DNA from: JAHFUA01 sp963733935
GTDB lineage: Bacteria; Acidobacteriota; Terriglobia; Terriglobales; Acidobacteriaceae
Assembly: GCA_963733935.1 (NCBI GenBank)
Contig: CAVTEQ010000019.1
Span: 62,001-126,000, forward strand
Length of the DNA: 64,000 bases
Reading direction: 5' to 3'
The notes beneath the pieces are model-generated. The model was given only the letters and a program-made list of their open reading frames with translations, did no database searches and was not told the DNA's origin. The number at the start of each line of letters is the position of its first letter. The stretch's first letter is position 1. Positions 1 to 7,574 of this stretch are shown one piece after another. The position numbers and the translations under genes were made by a program.

Positions 1-156
1 AAACTGCTTCCAATCGCCGTCGGCCACGTGCAGGTCGGAGTGGCACACCCCGCAAGCTTCGACTTGAATCAAGACCTCATCGGCGGAGGGCTCGGGGCAG
101 GGAACCTCCTCGATGACGAGAGGCTCTTTGAACTGGTGCAGGACGGCGGCTCGCAC
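1..156 (-). CDS. Zinc-dependent alcohol dehydrogenase, N-terminal part (cut by window edge)
   Basis: Read on the minus strand from a GTG at 156-154, the frame stays open to the window edge and gives 52 residues beginning MRAAVLHQFKEP. It contains the GroES-fold hallmark ACGVCHSDLH, whose Cys and the following His/Asp region hold the catalytic zinc in medium-chain dehydrogenases. A GGAGG ribosome site lies 7 bases before the GTG. It is likely a soluble NAD(P)-dependent alcohol dehydrogenase; the substrate cannot be told from this fragment. A second, complete member of the superfamily lies at 57305-58351. Confidence 0.85.
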   Translation of the reverse strand, partial: MRAAVLHQFKEPLVIEEVPCPEPSADEVLIQVEACGVCHSDLHVADGDWKQF

Positions 157-269
157 GCTTTTGCCTCCGTGATCGTCAGGGGATCAGCCGATCGCAGACC
201 TGGTGCGCACCATCGAATTCACCGCCAGCCTTAAACCAGCGGCGAGATCACAGCCGCGTATGAAGTTAT

Positions 270-692
270 TCAGGGCTGCTCCCTGCTCCGCAGTTCTCGG
301 CGCTTGCGCTCGATGGCGCGTTGCAGTTGCTCCAGCAGGGCGGCGTCGTGCTGGCTGACCGCGTCCACCAGGAAGGAGAGCAGCACGGAGGATTGCGCGG
401 AGCCTCCGAAAACTTGCTGGACCACGCCGGCGAGCCTCATGCCTTCAAATTCCACCTGCGTCTGCCGGGGAGAATAGCGGTAGGCGCGGCCGTCGGAGGC
501 ACGGTCGAGCAGGCCTTTCTTGTGCAGGCGGTCGAGGGTGGTCATGATGGTGGTGTAGGCGGAATCGGCGAAACCGTCCCCGAGCAACTCCCGGACGGTG
601 GCATTGCCGCGCTTCCACAAGGCGCCGAGCAACGCGCTCTCCAGCGGTCCCAGCCTGCTGGCCATCCCCGGCTTTTTCCCCCGGTGCCACAT
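270..692 (-). CDS. BlaI/MecI-family transcriptional repressor
   Basis: A 140-residue protein with the BlaI/MecI winged helix: LGPLESALLGALWKRG (helix 1), TVRELL, then AYTTIMTTLDRLHKKGLL as the recognition region, followed by a C-terminal dimerisation segment. The start chosen is the ATG at 692, with a GGGGGAG site upstream; longer readings would run into the end of the upstream receptor gene. Members repress beta-lactamase or stress genes and are usually paired with a BlaR1/M56 metalloprotease sensor. No such partner is visible here: the next gene is an alcohol dehydrogenase. Regulated targets are unknown. Confidence 0.88.
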   Translation of the reverse strand: MWHRGKKPGMASRLGPLESALLGALWKRGNATVRELLGDGFADSAYTTIMTTLDRLHKKGLLDRASDGRAYRYSPRQTQVEFEGMRLAGVVQQVFGGSAQSSVLLSFLVDAVSQHDAALLEQLQRAIERKRRELRSREQP

Positions 693-762
693 GCCGATCT
701 TCTCCCCCGATGCCTCGCCGCTAGCATAGATGCAACGCCCTAATACATCAAGCCGGCGACGC

Positions 763-3642
763 TCAGAAGCTGACTCTGACGCCGACCTGGGCTGCGAAGG
801 GGATTCCCACCGTAGTTCCCGGCCCGAAGAAATCTCCCAGACCGCCGGCCGGCACCTCAAGCTGTTTCAGCGAAGTGATGCCGATTACACCCCCCGGCAC
901 GAATTGGCCCGGCGGCAATGGCAGCGCCGCCACGTTGGTGACGAAGTTCGCCCCCGGGTTGTTCCGGTTGAACAGATTAAAGAACTCGATAAACGGCATC
1001 ACCGTCCAGCCTTCCCGGAATTTGACCGGCCGCGCTACCCGCAGATCCACCTGGATGTAAGGCGTGCCGCGGAATTCATCGAGGCTGGTCGGAACTCCAT
1101 TAACCGAAATGCGCTGGTCGCCTTCCGCGGTCGTGATGGTAAACGGCCGCGCGCTTTCCGCCTGCGTCAGCGTGCTCAGTTCGAAGCCGCCCGGGGCATG
1201 GAAAATTCCTGAAAGGACGAACCGGTGCCTAACATCCTCTCCCGAAGGGCCGTAATCTCCCGGCGCGAACGGGTTCAGCGGATCGCAAACGCCATTCACG
1301 TAATCCCACAGCTCGCCCAGAACGCAACCCCAGGTCTTGGCGCTCGAGAGCGTGTAGTGGGCAATCAGGCTGGCGCGCCGCGTATTCCCCTGCAGGCGAA
1401 TCATCAAGGCGTCATAGCTGCTGCGATTGTCCGACTTAAACAGGTCGAGGTCGGGGAAGGAATACGCGCGGTATCCGTGCATTCCCGTCTCGCGGGTGTA
1501 GTCCGCGCCCAGGATCCAGTGATCGTTGAAGGCATGCTGGATTCCCGCCGTGGCGTGAATGGCGTAAGGAGTGCGATAGTGCGGATCGATAATCGCTCCT
1601 CCCGCGCCGCTCCCGTTCACGGCTTGCAGCGCCGCTACCCATCCGTTCTGCGCCAGGTCGCTGTAATAAAGACCAAACCCGGCACGGAGCACCGTCTTCT
1701 CGCCACTGCCGGGAGCATAAGCAATCCCAAGGCGTGGCGCAAAAGCCTTGCGGTAGTCGTGCGGCGCCCCGTTGATCCCGAGGGCCTGCAGGTCTGGGTA
1801 CGACGGATTCTGCGTCTGGTCCCGTCCCGATGCGGTGAGCAACCCGAACGTCGTGTCCCAGCGCAGCCCATAGTTCACCGTCAGGTTTCGGGAAACGCGC
1901 CAGGAATCCTGGGCATAGAATCCCAACCGCCGGACGCTTTGGGTGAAGCTGCCGTCGCCCGCCGGGGTCTGCGCGCAGGCCACGTCTGCTGGCGGGGCGT
2001 TGCAATTCAGATCGAAATAAAATTGCGAAGGGTCTGCGGCGTAAAAGCTTGGGTTGTTGGCGTATTGCAGGAAGGTCTCTGCCGTTCCCGATAGCGCCCC
2101 GCTCAGCACCGGCTCGTGAATGAAATCGATGCCGAACTTGGTCGAATGCTTGCCTGAGGAATGGCTCAGGTCGTAGCGGAACTGGTATTTCTCCTGGTTG
2201 CGCAGCACCGGAAAGGCAGTGATCGCCGTCTGGAACTGGTTGTCGCCAAAAGTTTCAAACCCGGAGATGGTTTGGGACGTCGAGCTGAACGGGAAAGCCA
2301 GCGCAAAGCCGAGGTATTCGTTCCGCGCTTCGGTGTGGTGCAGCGTGCTGGCGCCGATGGTAAAACTCCCCAGCCAGTTCGGACTGAAGGCATACGTGTT
2401 ATTGATCACCACGTTTCCATACTTCGAGCCGGAGGTGGTTCCGGTCGAGGGCAGGGTGGCCTGCTGCACGTAGTTATTTTCCGTGGTGTAGTTGTCGATG
2501 GAGCCGCGCAGGAACCACTGCGACTTCTGGCTCTGCGCCCAGTCGAAGCGCAGCAAGCCGATAGCATCGCGAAATGGGATTGGGGTGCTCTGGGGGACTG
2601 GAATCGAGCTCACCCCCGGGATCAGCCCTTGCGCCGCCAGCGCCGCCAGCGCCGTGAATTCCGCCTGGCTGTCCGGGCTGTAGGCGATGCTTGCGTCCTC
2701 GTGTACGTACTCGAACGATGCGAACACCCACAGTTTGTCCTTCTTGAGCGGACCACCCAGCGTGCCCACGTAATTCTGCCGCGAGAAGGGTTGCTTGGGA
2801 TCAGGCGCCGGATTCTCGATCGGGTACCGCGCCGTCAACGCCGACGCGCGCTCATAAAACGCCCCGCTGCCGTGCCAATCATTGGTTCCGTGCTTGGTGG
2901 TGATCACCACCGATCCTGCGGTAGTGCGCCCGGTGTCGGCATCCTCCTGCGCCGTGCGAAAGGCGAATTCCTGGATGGCATCCGGCGAGAAGTTCTGCAG
3001 GAACCCGCCGATGTAGTCGTCCGAGTCATCCATCCCGTCGACGGACAATACGTTATTCAGCCCGGAGCTGCCGCCCGTCGAGACCGCCGTGATTCTTGCC
3101 TTGCTCGGATCCGAGGGCTCGACCGGCTCCGTCCCCGGCACCAGATACGCAATGTTGGCGAAGCTGCGATGGGCCAGCGGAATCATCGTGAGGTCGCGGG
3201 AGCTGACCGCGCCCTGGTGCACGGCGCTGGCCGTGTCAATCGGCTCGGTGGTGATCGAAGACGCCTGCCCCTGCACGTTCACCGTCTGCTGCACCGCCGC
3301 CGGCTTCAACGCCACCAGGAGGTCGCGCACGAAACTTACCACCACGTCCACATCCGAGCTGGCTTCGCCGAAACCTTCGGCGCGCACCACCACCCTGTAG
3401 GGCCCGGGCAATAGATCGTTTACCCGGAACTCGCCATGGTCGTCGGCCTTTACTTCGCGCCTCAACCCTGATCCGCGAGCTTCGACTGTCACGGTAGCAG
3501 CGGCAACCCGCCGGCCATTGGCGTCTTGAACTTCACCGCGCAGCGAACCACTCGCCGTCTGCCCTTGCGAGAGCTGCCAGGAAATCAAAGTGATCAGGAA
3601 CAGAAGGATTGGAAAGACGCCCAGAGTACGTTGCTTGCGCAT
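763..3642 (-). CDS. Oar-like TonB-dependent receptor with carboxypeptidase-regulatory-like domain
   Basis: A 959-residue outer-membrane protein. An N-terminal signal peptide (MRKQRTLGVFPILLFLITL...) precedes a carboxypeptidase-regulatory-like Ig fold at about residues 30-115 (SLRGEVQDANGRRVAAATVTV). A plug-like domain follows (about 130-260, containing NNVLSVDGMDDSD), then a long beta-barrel that ends in an aromatic residue (VGVRVSF), the usual barrel-assembly signal. This is the Oar/CarboxypepD_reg receptor class greatly expanded in Acidobacteriota, usually thought to import oligomers or to help secretion. No TonB box or substrate can be assigned. It is followed 70 bases later by the BlaI gene on the same strand, so co-transcription is possible. 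Confidence 0.9.
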   Translation of the reverse strand: MRKQRTLGVFPILLFLITLISWQLSQGQTASGSLRGEVQDANGRRVAAATVTVEARGSGLRREVKADDHGEFRVNDLLPGPYRVVVRAEGFGEASSDVDVVVSFVRDLLVALKPAAVQQTVNVQGQASSITTEPIDTASAVHQGAVSSRDLTMIPLAHRSFANIAYLVPGTEPVEPSDPSKARITAVSTGGSSGLNNVLSVDGMDDSDDYIGGFLQNFSPDAIQEFAFRTAQEDADTGRTTAGSVVITTKHGTNDWHGSGAFYERASALTARYPIENPAPDPKQPFSRQNYVGTLGGPLKKDKLWVFASFEYVHEDASIAYSPDSQAEFTALAALAAQGLIPGVSSIPVPQSTPIPFRDAIGLLRFDWAQSQKSQWFLRGSIDNYTTENNYVQQATLPSTGTTSGSKYGNVVINNTYAFSPNWLGSFTIGASTLHHTEARNEYLGFALAFPFSSTSQTISGFETFGDNQFQTAITAFPVLRNQEKYQFRYDLSHSSGKHSTKFGIDFIHEPVLSGALSGTAETFLQYANNPSFYAADPSQFYFDLNCNAPPADVACAQTPAGDGSFTQSVRRLGFYAQDSWRVSRNLTVNYGLRWDTTFGLLTASGRDQTQNPSYPDLQALGINGAPHDYRKAFAPRLGIAYAPGSGEKTVLRAGFGLYYSDLAQNGWVAALQAVNGSGAGGAIIDPHYRTPYAIHATAGIQHAFNDHWILGADYTRETGMHGYRAYSFPDLDLFKSDNRSSYDALMIRLQGNTRRASLIAHYTLSSAKTWGCVLGELWDYVNGVCDPLNPFAPGDYGPSGEDVRHRFVLSGIFHAPGGFELSTLTQAESARPFTITTAEGDQRISVNGVPTSLDEFRGTPYIQVDLRVARPVKFREGWTVMPFIEFFNLFNRNNPGANFVTNVAALPLPPGQFVPGGVIGITSLKQLEVPAGGLGDFFGPGTTVGIPFAAQVGVRVSF

Positions 3643-3840
3643 GCTGATGTGAGCTCCAGAGCAGCAGGAAATCCGTCAGACGCCGGTTCGCCGGATCTTG
3701 CCTCTGGGCGAAACCAAGCGCTCCCCGGCGTTTGCACGCGGAGGTGTGGTGCGGGATGGCAAGGTATCCGAAGCCGGCGCCTACTACCAGCGGCAGTAGG
3801 GGCAAACAGGGAAATTTGTCCGGACGCGGTGTGAGCAAAC

Positions 3841-3874
3841 AAAAAAAAGGAACGGGAGTGTTTGCTCCCGTTCC
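3841..3874 (-). terminator. Intrinsic terminator of the pilin gene
   Basis: A perfect 10-bp stem (3849-3858 with 3865-3874) and a 6-base loop are followed, on the minus strand, by eight T residues (A-run 3841-3848). It lies about 30 bases after the pilin stop codon and separates it from the downstream receptor gene. Confidence 0.9.
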
Positions 3875-3904
3875 CTACTGCCAGACGAAAATCTTCCGAA
3901 GGAA

Positions 3905-4399
3905 CTAGATCGGCTGGTTGCCGCTGGCGCAGCTGGCAACGCTGGCCGCGTCGTACTTGATCACGCCCGAGCTGTCGCTGCAGAAGAAACGCTGCCCGGT
4001 GGTCCCGGGGGTAAGCGGTTGCGCACCCGTGCTATAGGTATTAGCCGGAGTTCCCGAGCAGTTGGAAATGCCGAAGCTGTAGCCGCTCTTGCTACCGCCC
4101 GACAGATTGCTGTCGATCAAACCAGCGGCGCTCGAGGTGGGCGATGCGGAGCCGCTCGGCGGCGCCAGGGCGCCCAGACCGCAGGCAAAGCCGCTTGCTG
4201 GATAGGTTGTGTTGTAGGTGATCTCGGCTGTGTTCAGCGTACGCAGCGAACCTACGGCGGAAGCCTCGTTGGCCGCGATGCGCGAACGCAGCAAGTTAGG
4301 AATAGCGATCGCCGCAATGATCAGGATGATGGCCACCACGATCAGCAGCTCGATCAGCGAGAAACCCCGCTTCTTACTCTGTTTCTTGTGTTTCTTCAT
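3905..4399 (-). CDS. Type IV prepilin-like protein (PilA/GspG-type)
   Basis: A 164-residue protein with a type III signal peptide: a basic leader (MKKHKKQSKKRG) cut before FSLIELLIVVAIILIIAAIAIPNLL, with the conserved Glu at mature position 5. The soluble part is Gly/Ser/Thr rich with four Cys, two of them near the C-terminus like a pilin disulphide loop. The role is a major pilin or pseudopilin of a type IV pilus, consistent with the PilB-like ATPase at 24970-26859. The start has a GGGGAGACA ribosome site. It is monocistronic, with its own terminator, and a possible sigma-54 promoter lies upstream. Confidence 0.9.
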   Translation of the reverse strand: MKKHKKQSKKRGFSLIELLIVVAIILIIAAIAIPNLLRSRIAANEASAVGSLRTLNTAEITYNTTYPASGFACGLGALAPPSGSASPTSSAAGLIDSNLSGGSKSGYSFGISNCSGTPANTYSTGAQPLTPGTTGQRFFCSDSSGVIKYDAASVASCASGNQPI

Positions 4400-4471
4400 T
4401 GTCTCCCCTGTCTCCTCATGTCTAACAAAGCTCGTTGAAACCGAACTGCTTCTTGAAAGCTCGGCTTGCTG

Positions 4472-4490
4472 TTTGCAGCCCGGCTACCAA
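4472..4490 (-). promoter_or_regulatory. Candidate sigma-54 (-24/-12) promoter of the pilin gene
   Basis: Minus-strand text TTGGTAGCCGGGCTGCAAA has the GG (-24) and GC (-12) doublets exactly 12 bases apart and matches the TGG...TGCA core. It would start transcription about 65 bases before the pilin ATG. Pilin genes in several phyla use sigma-54 with PilR. Only the core match is seen, so this is an inference. Confidence 0.4.
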
Positions 4491-4572
4491 TCGCCGGCTG
4501 GGCCTCGAGCGCGTGGATTCAACGGCTTACGGACTGGCAGGCGGCACATCCGAGGGCCGGGACCGGTCAGCT

Positions 4573-4587
4573 TGACATTTCGTGTCA
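4573..4587. promoter_or_regulatory. Inverted repeat TGACA-N5-TGTCA upstream of the pilin gene
   Basis: A perfect 5-bp inverted repeat lies about 85 bases upstream of the candidate -24 element, a distance typical for an enhancer-binding protein. A related CTGACAT half-site follows at 4604-4610. It could be an activator site; no regulator gene is adjacent. Confidence 0.3.
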
Positions 4588-4645
4588 TTGATTCCGCCAA
4601 AATCTGACATCGCGGCGCTGGGGCAGCCCCTGGCTGGAAGAAATG

Positions 4646-4716
4646 TAGCGCCGCCGTCTCGGCGGCTGTCGTGTGGGCGTCTCGCCCTCGCCGCAGCCGG
4701 CCAGAGGCCGGCGCTA
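4646..4716. repeat. Palindromic intergenic repeat (REP-like)
   Basis: The segment begins TAGCGCCG and ends CGGCGCTA, with internal hairpins (gccgccgtctcggcggc and gccggccagaggccggc). It sits between the pilin promoter region and the 3' end of kdpE and looks like a dispersed palindromic unit; it may also stop transcription. Confidence 0.55.
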
Positions 4717-4734
4717 CGCGGGCGGTGCCGGCGA

Positions 4735-5448
4735 CTAGGATGCCTCTTCCGGGTTGAAGCGATATCCCACCCAGGGCTCAGTGATGATATAGCGCGGGGT
4801 CTTCTCGTCCGGCTCGAGCTTTTTCCTCAGGTGTCCGATGAATACCCGGAGATACTCCGGCTGCTCCGTGCTGTTGGCCCCCCAGACGGCGGCGAGCAGG
4901 GCGCGATGGGTAATCACCTTGTCGGGATGCCGCGCGAGATAGACGAGAAGATCGAATTCCTTGGGAGTGAGTCTTACTTCCTGGTTCCTTACCTGAACTC
5001 TGTGTGCCTGCAGGTCGATGCGAAAGTCGCCGATGGCGATGGCCTCCTCCGACTCCGGCTGCTTGGCCGCCGCCACGCGGCGCAGGGCAGCGCGAACTCG
5101 CGCCAGCAGTTCATTCACGCTGAAGGGCTTGGTCACGTAGTCGTCGGCGCCGGCATCCAGGGCTTCCACCTTGGTCCGGTCTTCGCCCCGGACAGAGAGC
5201 ACGATGATGGGCATGGCGGACTTGCCGCGGCGAACGTGGCGGCACAAAGCCAGGCCATCCATGTTGGGCATGCGCAGGTCGGTGATCAGCAGGTCGGGTG
5301 GCCAGTCTTTCATGAGCTGGATGGCTTCGTCGCCGTCGCGGGCGGTACGAATGGAGTAGCCATGGCTGGCCAGCGTGGTCTTCAGCACCCGGGTGATTTG
5401 CGGTTCGTCGTCCACCACCAGGATATTGGGTTTTTCCTCGGCCGCCAT
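4735..5448 (-). CDS. kdpE: KdpE-type response regulator (OmpR family)
   Basis: A 237-residue protein. The receiver domain (1-120) has acidic pocket D13/D14, phospho-acceptor D57 in LLITDLRMP and K107 in VTKPF; an OmpR-type winged helix follows (about 140-230, RLTPKEFDLLVYLARHP... YIITEPWVGYRF). The C-terminal VGYRF signature and pairing with KdpD make it KdpE. It starts 2 bases after the stop of the KdpD-N gene, so the two are one operon. In other bacteria KdpE activates kdpFABC under potassium limitation; those genes are not in the window, so the target here may differ. Confidence 0.88.
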   Translation of the reverse strand: MAAEEKPNILVVDDEPQITRVLKTTLASHGYSIRTARDGDEAIQLMKDWPPDLLITDLRMPNMDGLALCRHVRRGKSAMPIIVLSVRGEDRTKVEALDAGADDYVTKPFSVNELLARVRAALRRVAAAKQPESEEAIAIGDFRIDLQAHRVQVRNQEVRLTPKEFDLLVYLARHPDKVITHRALLAAVWGANSTEQPEYLRVFIGHLRKKLEPDEKTPRYIITEPWVGYRFNPEEAS

Positions 5449-5450
5449 GC

Positions 5451-6572
5451 TTACTTCACCTCTTGGGTGACGATGTGTACATCCACCGCGGGCGCGTCCC
5501 GCAGGAATTTGTGGATGGCGGATAGATAAAGGTAGCGCCGCCAGCCCGTCTGGGCGGAGCGGCCAAAGACCACCTGGGTGATGTGCTTCTCTCGCACCAC
5601 CTTGGCCACTTCCTCCGCCACATTCTTCCCCTTGGTGCGGAGGACCTTTGCCCCCAGGTTCTCCGCGAAACGGATGTTCTGCGCCAGGGTGCGCTGATTG
5701 TCCGGCGTATCATCTTCGCCGGTGTTCACATAAATGACGAACAGCTCGCCATCAATACGCTGGGCCATTCGTCCGGCGCGTGCAATTAGATATTGGGCGG
5801 CGGGATTCGAGCTGGTGCACACCGCGATCCGCTCCCGCACGCCCACGCCCACGTCCGACCCTTCCTTCTGCATGTAGGATTCGAGGCTGCGGTCCACCGC
5901 GCGCGCCACCTGCTGCAGCGCCAGTTCGCGCAGGGCGATGAGATTGCCGGGACGAAAGAAGTGCCCCAAGGCCCGCTCGGCGCGGTCCACGGGATAAATG
6001 TCGCCGCGGCGCATGCGCGTCTGCAGCGCCTCCGGCGTCAGGTCGGCCAGCACGATCTCATTAACCCGCTGCATCACCCAGTCGGGCACCGTCTCCCGCA
6101 CCGTGACCCCGGTGATGCTCTGGATCAGCGGCGTCAAGCTCTCGATGTGCTGCACGTTCATGGTGGAGATCACGTCGATATTGGCGTCCAGCAGCTCGAT
6201 AACGTCGTCGTAGCGCTTCCTGTGCTTGCTGCCTTCGACGTTGGTGTGCGCCAGCTCATCCACCAGCGCGACCTGCGGCTTGCGCGCCAGCACCGCGTCC
6301 ACGTCCATCTCTTCAAACGAGGCTCCGCGGTATTCAAGCTGCCGCCGGGGGACGGTATCCACCCGGGCGGCCAGCTCGGCGATGGCTGTGCGGCCGTGGG
6401 TTTCCACCACCGCCGCCACTACGTCCTCACCGCGGCTCTTGCGGCGAATGCCCTCGCTCAGCATGTTGTAGGTCTTGCCTACGCCAGGGGCGTAGCCCAG
6501 AAAAAGCTTGAAGATGCCCAGCTTCTTCTGCGGCGCGGTTTCTTCCAGCCACTGCTCAGGGGTCTTTGGCAT
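5451..6572 (-). CDS. kdpD: KdpD N-terminal sensor half only (KdpD domain + universal-stress domain)
   Basis: The 373 residues match the cytosolic N-terminal part of KdpD. The Walker A motif is G26-YAPGVGK-T34, the ALVDELAHTN motif is at 102-111, and a universal-stress (USP-like) domain spans about 245-370, ending GRSAQTGWRRYLYLSAIHKFLRDAPAVDVHIV. It ends cleanly with a stop and lacks the four transmembrane helices and the kinase domain of full KdpD (about 890 residues). The kinase at 9873-11321 carries exactly those missing parts. The role inferred is potassium or ionic-stress sensing in trans. Confidence 0.85.
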   Translation of the reverse strand: MPKTPEQWLEETAPQKKLGIFKLFLGYAPGVGKTYNMLSEGIRRKSRGEDVVAAVVETHGRTAIAELAARVDTVPRRQLEYRGASFEEMDVDAVLARKPQVALVDELAHTNVEGSKHRKRYDDVIELLDANIDVISTMNVQHIESLTPLIQSITGVTVRETVPDWVMQRVNEIVLADLTPEALQTRMRRGDIYPVDRAERALGHFFRPGNLIALRELALQQVARAVDRSLESYMQKEGSDVGVGVRERIAVCTSSNPAAQYLIARAGRMAQRIDGELFVIYVNTGEDDTPDNQRTLAQNIRFAENLGAKVLRTKGKNVAEEVAKVVREKHITQVVFGRSAQTGWRRYLYLSAIHKFLRDAPAVDVHIVTQEVK

Positions 6573-6702
6573 TCCGCAGGTTATTCTCGTTGAGGAGATG
6601 GAAATTGTCGAACATTCTGAATGGCAATGAGCGCTTCGCGGATGGGTGAGCTGCCGGCGGATCCCAGTACCGATCCAGTTCCGCTGTGCCGCCGGGGCGC
6701 TA

Positions 6703-7008
6703 CTAAGGTCCCTTGGCCCGAGAGGGCTTGCCTAGGCCTTTCAGAGTGGTCAGTACTGTCTCGGCCAGCTTGCCGGTCTTCGCCACCGCCTCCAGCCGGC
6801 GGTAAATGTCACGGGTAGCCTTGGCGTCGTGCTTTCCAACCCCGGCGATGCCGACCGCCGGTAGATCGTCGAATACCTTGTAGATGACGCGATATTCGCC
6901 AAAGTGGAAGCTGCGCCAGCCGGCTAATGGTTCCCTTAACTCTTGCGAGCAGCCGTAAGGGTCTGGCGCGACCTTGTTCCTCAGCGCCTTTTTCAGCGCA
7001 TTCTGCAC
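6703..7008 (-). CDS. RelE/ParE-type toxin of a toxin-antitoxin pair (true start probably further upstream)
   Basis: The sequence WRSFHFGEYRVIYKVFDD...VGIAGVGKHDAKATRDIYRRLE is characteristic of RelE/ParE ribosome-dependent or gyrase toxins (GEYRVIY core, H near the C-terminus). The GTG at 7008 is the first conventional start, but it removes the first beta strand. In the same frame, 21 further codons back to the antitoxin stop read HVIKFTDDGLADVRSLPKN, the usual RelE N-terminus, with only a CTG (7071-7069) directly after the antitoxin TAG as start. The C-terminal tail after RLEA is longer than usual. Operon with the antitoxin upstream. Confidence 0.75.
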   Translation of the reverse strand: MQNALKKALRNKVAPDPYGCSQELREPLAGWRSFHFGEYRVIYKVFDDLPAVGIAGVGKHDAKATRDIYRRLEAVAKTGKLAETVLTTLKGLGKPSRAKGP

Positions 7009-7071
7009 GTTTTTCGGAAGAGACCTGACATCCGCCAGACCATCATCCGTGAATTTGATAACGTGGGCCAG

Positions 7072-7398
7072 CTACTCTTCTCCGAATGCCTCCTCAAAGG
7101 AATGCAATTTGCCGCGGCGGATATCTTCGTCAATCGTCCCGGAGGCCCTTAAAATCTGCCCAAAAAGCTTCGGATCTTTGGTGATCTCCAGGGTCTCGAT
7201 GGTGGCACGGAAAGCGGCAACCAGTTCGTCGAAGTAGCGCTTATCCACAACGTATTTTTCTTCTTCCTCGTCCCCGCCCACTATTTCCACGATCTTCGAG
7301 CCGGTGGCCGCTTTGAGAAGCTTGCGCTGGTTATCTCGCAATTGCGTTCGTCGCACCTTGGCCACCGTTTCTGGTCGGGTCAGCGCTGACGGCGTCAT
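7072..7398 (-). CDS. Probable antitoxin partner
   Basis: A 108-residue, charge-rich protein with KYVVDKRYFDELVAAFRATIETLEITKDPKLFGQI in the middle. This is the pattern of Phd/YefM-like or similar antitoxins, in which an N-terminal DNA-binding part is followed by a helix that wraps the toxin. The order antitoxin then toxin and the in-frame abutment support a TA module. A palindromic site (7409-7436) just upstream would suit autoregulation. The exact antitoxin family was not recognised. Confidence 0.65.
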   Translation of the reverse strand: MTPSALTRPETVAKVRRTQLRDNQRKLLKAATGSKIVEIVGGDEEEEKYVVDKRYFDELVAAFRATIETLEITKDPKLFGQILRASGTIDEDIRRGKLHSFEEAFGEE

Positions 7399-7408
7399 TC
7401 ATCCTCCA

Positions 7409-7436
7409 TGTACGTTCCGTACGCTTGCTACGTACA
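7409..7436. promoter_or_regulatory. Palindromic operator candidate of the TA operon
   Basis: TGTACGT and ACGTACA are separated by 14 bases that include another self-complementary CGTACG. It lies 11 bases before the antitoxin ATG, the usual place for TA autorepression. Confidence 0.5.
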
Positions 7437-7574
7437 TAACATCATAGACCCGAAATGGCTCTCCGAGCAACCCGATACGCGGTCCCGTACTGGATTGAGG
7501 ACCAAAAAATTCAGCCTGCGGGAGCCCACTGGGACGGAAGGCTTTCCCCGGTAAGGTAAAATTCCCCTTCACTC

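Noticed and set aside
2161..3414. Long plus-strand open frame across the receptor gene
   Set aside because: Arg-rich shadow of the Oar-like receptor.
7437..7574. c-di-AMP (ydaO) riboswitch before the KimA-like permease
   Set aside because: Only about 140 bases are available and none of the conserved riboswitch segments was seen.
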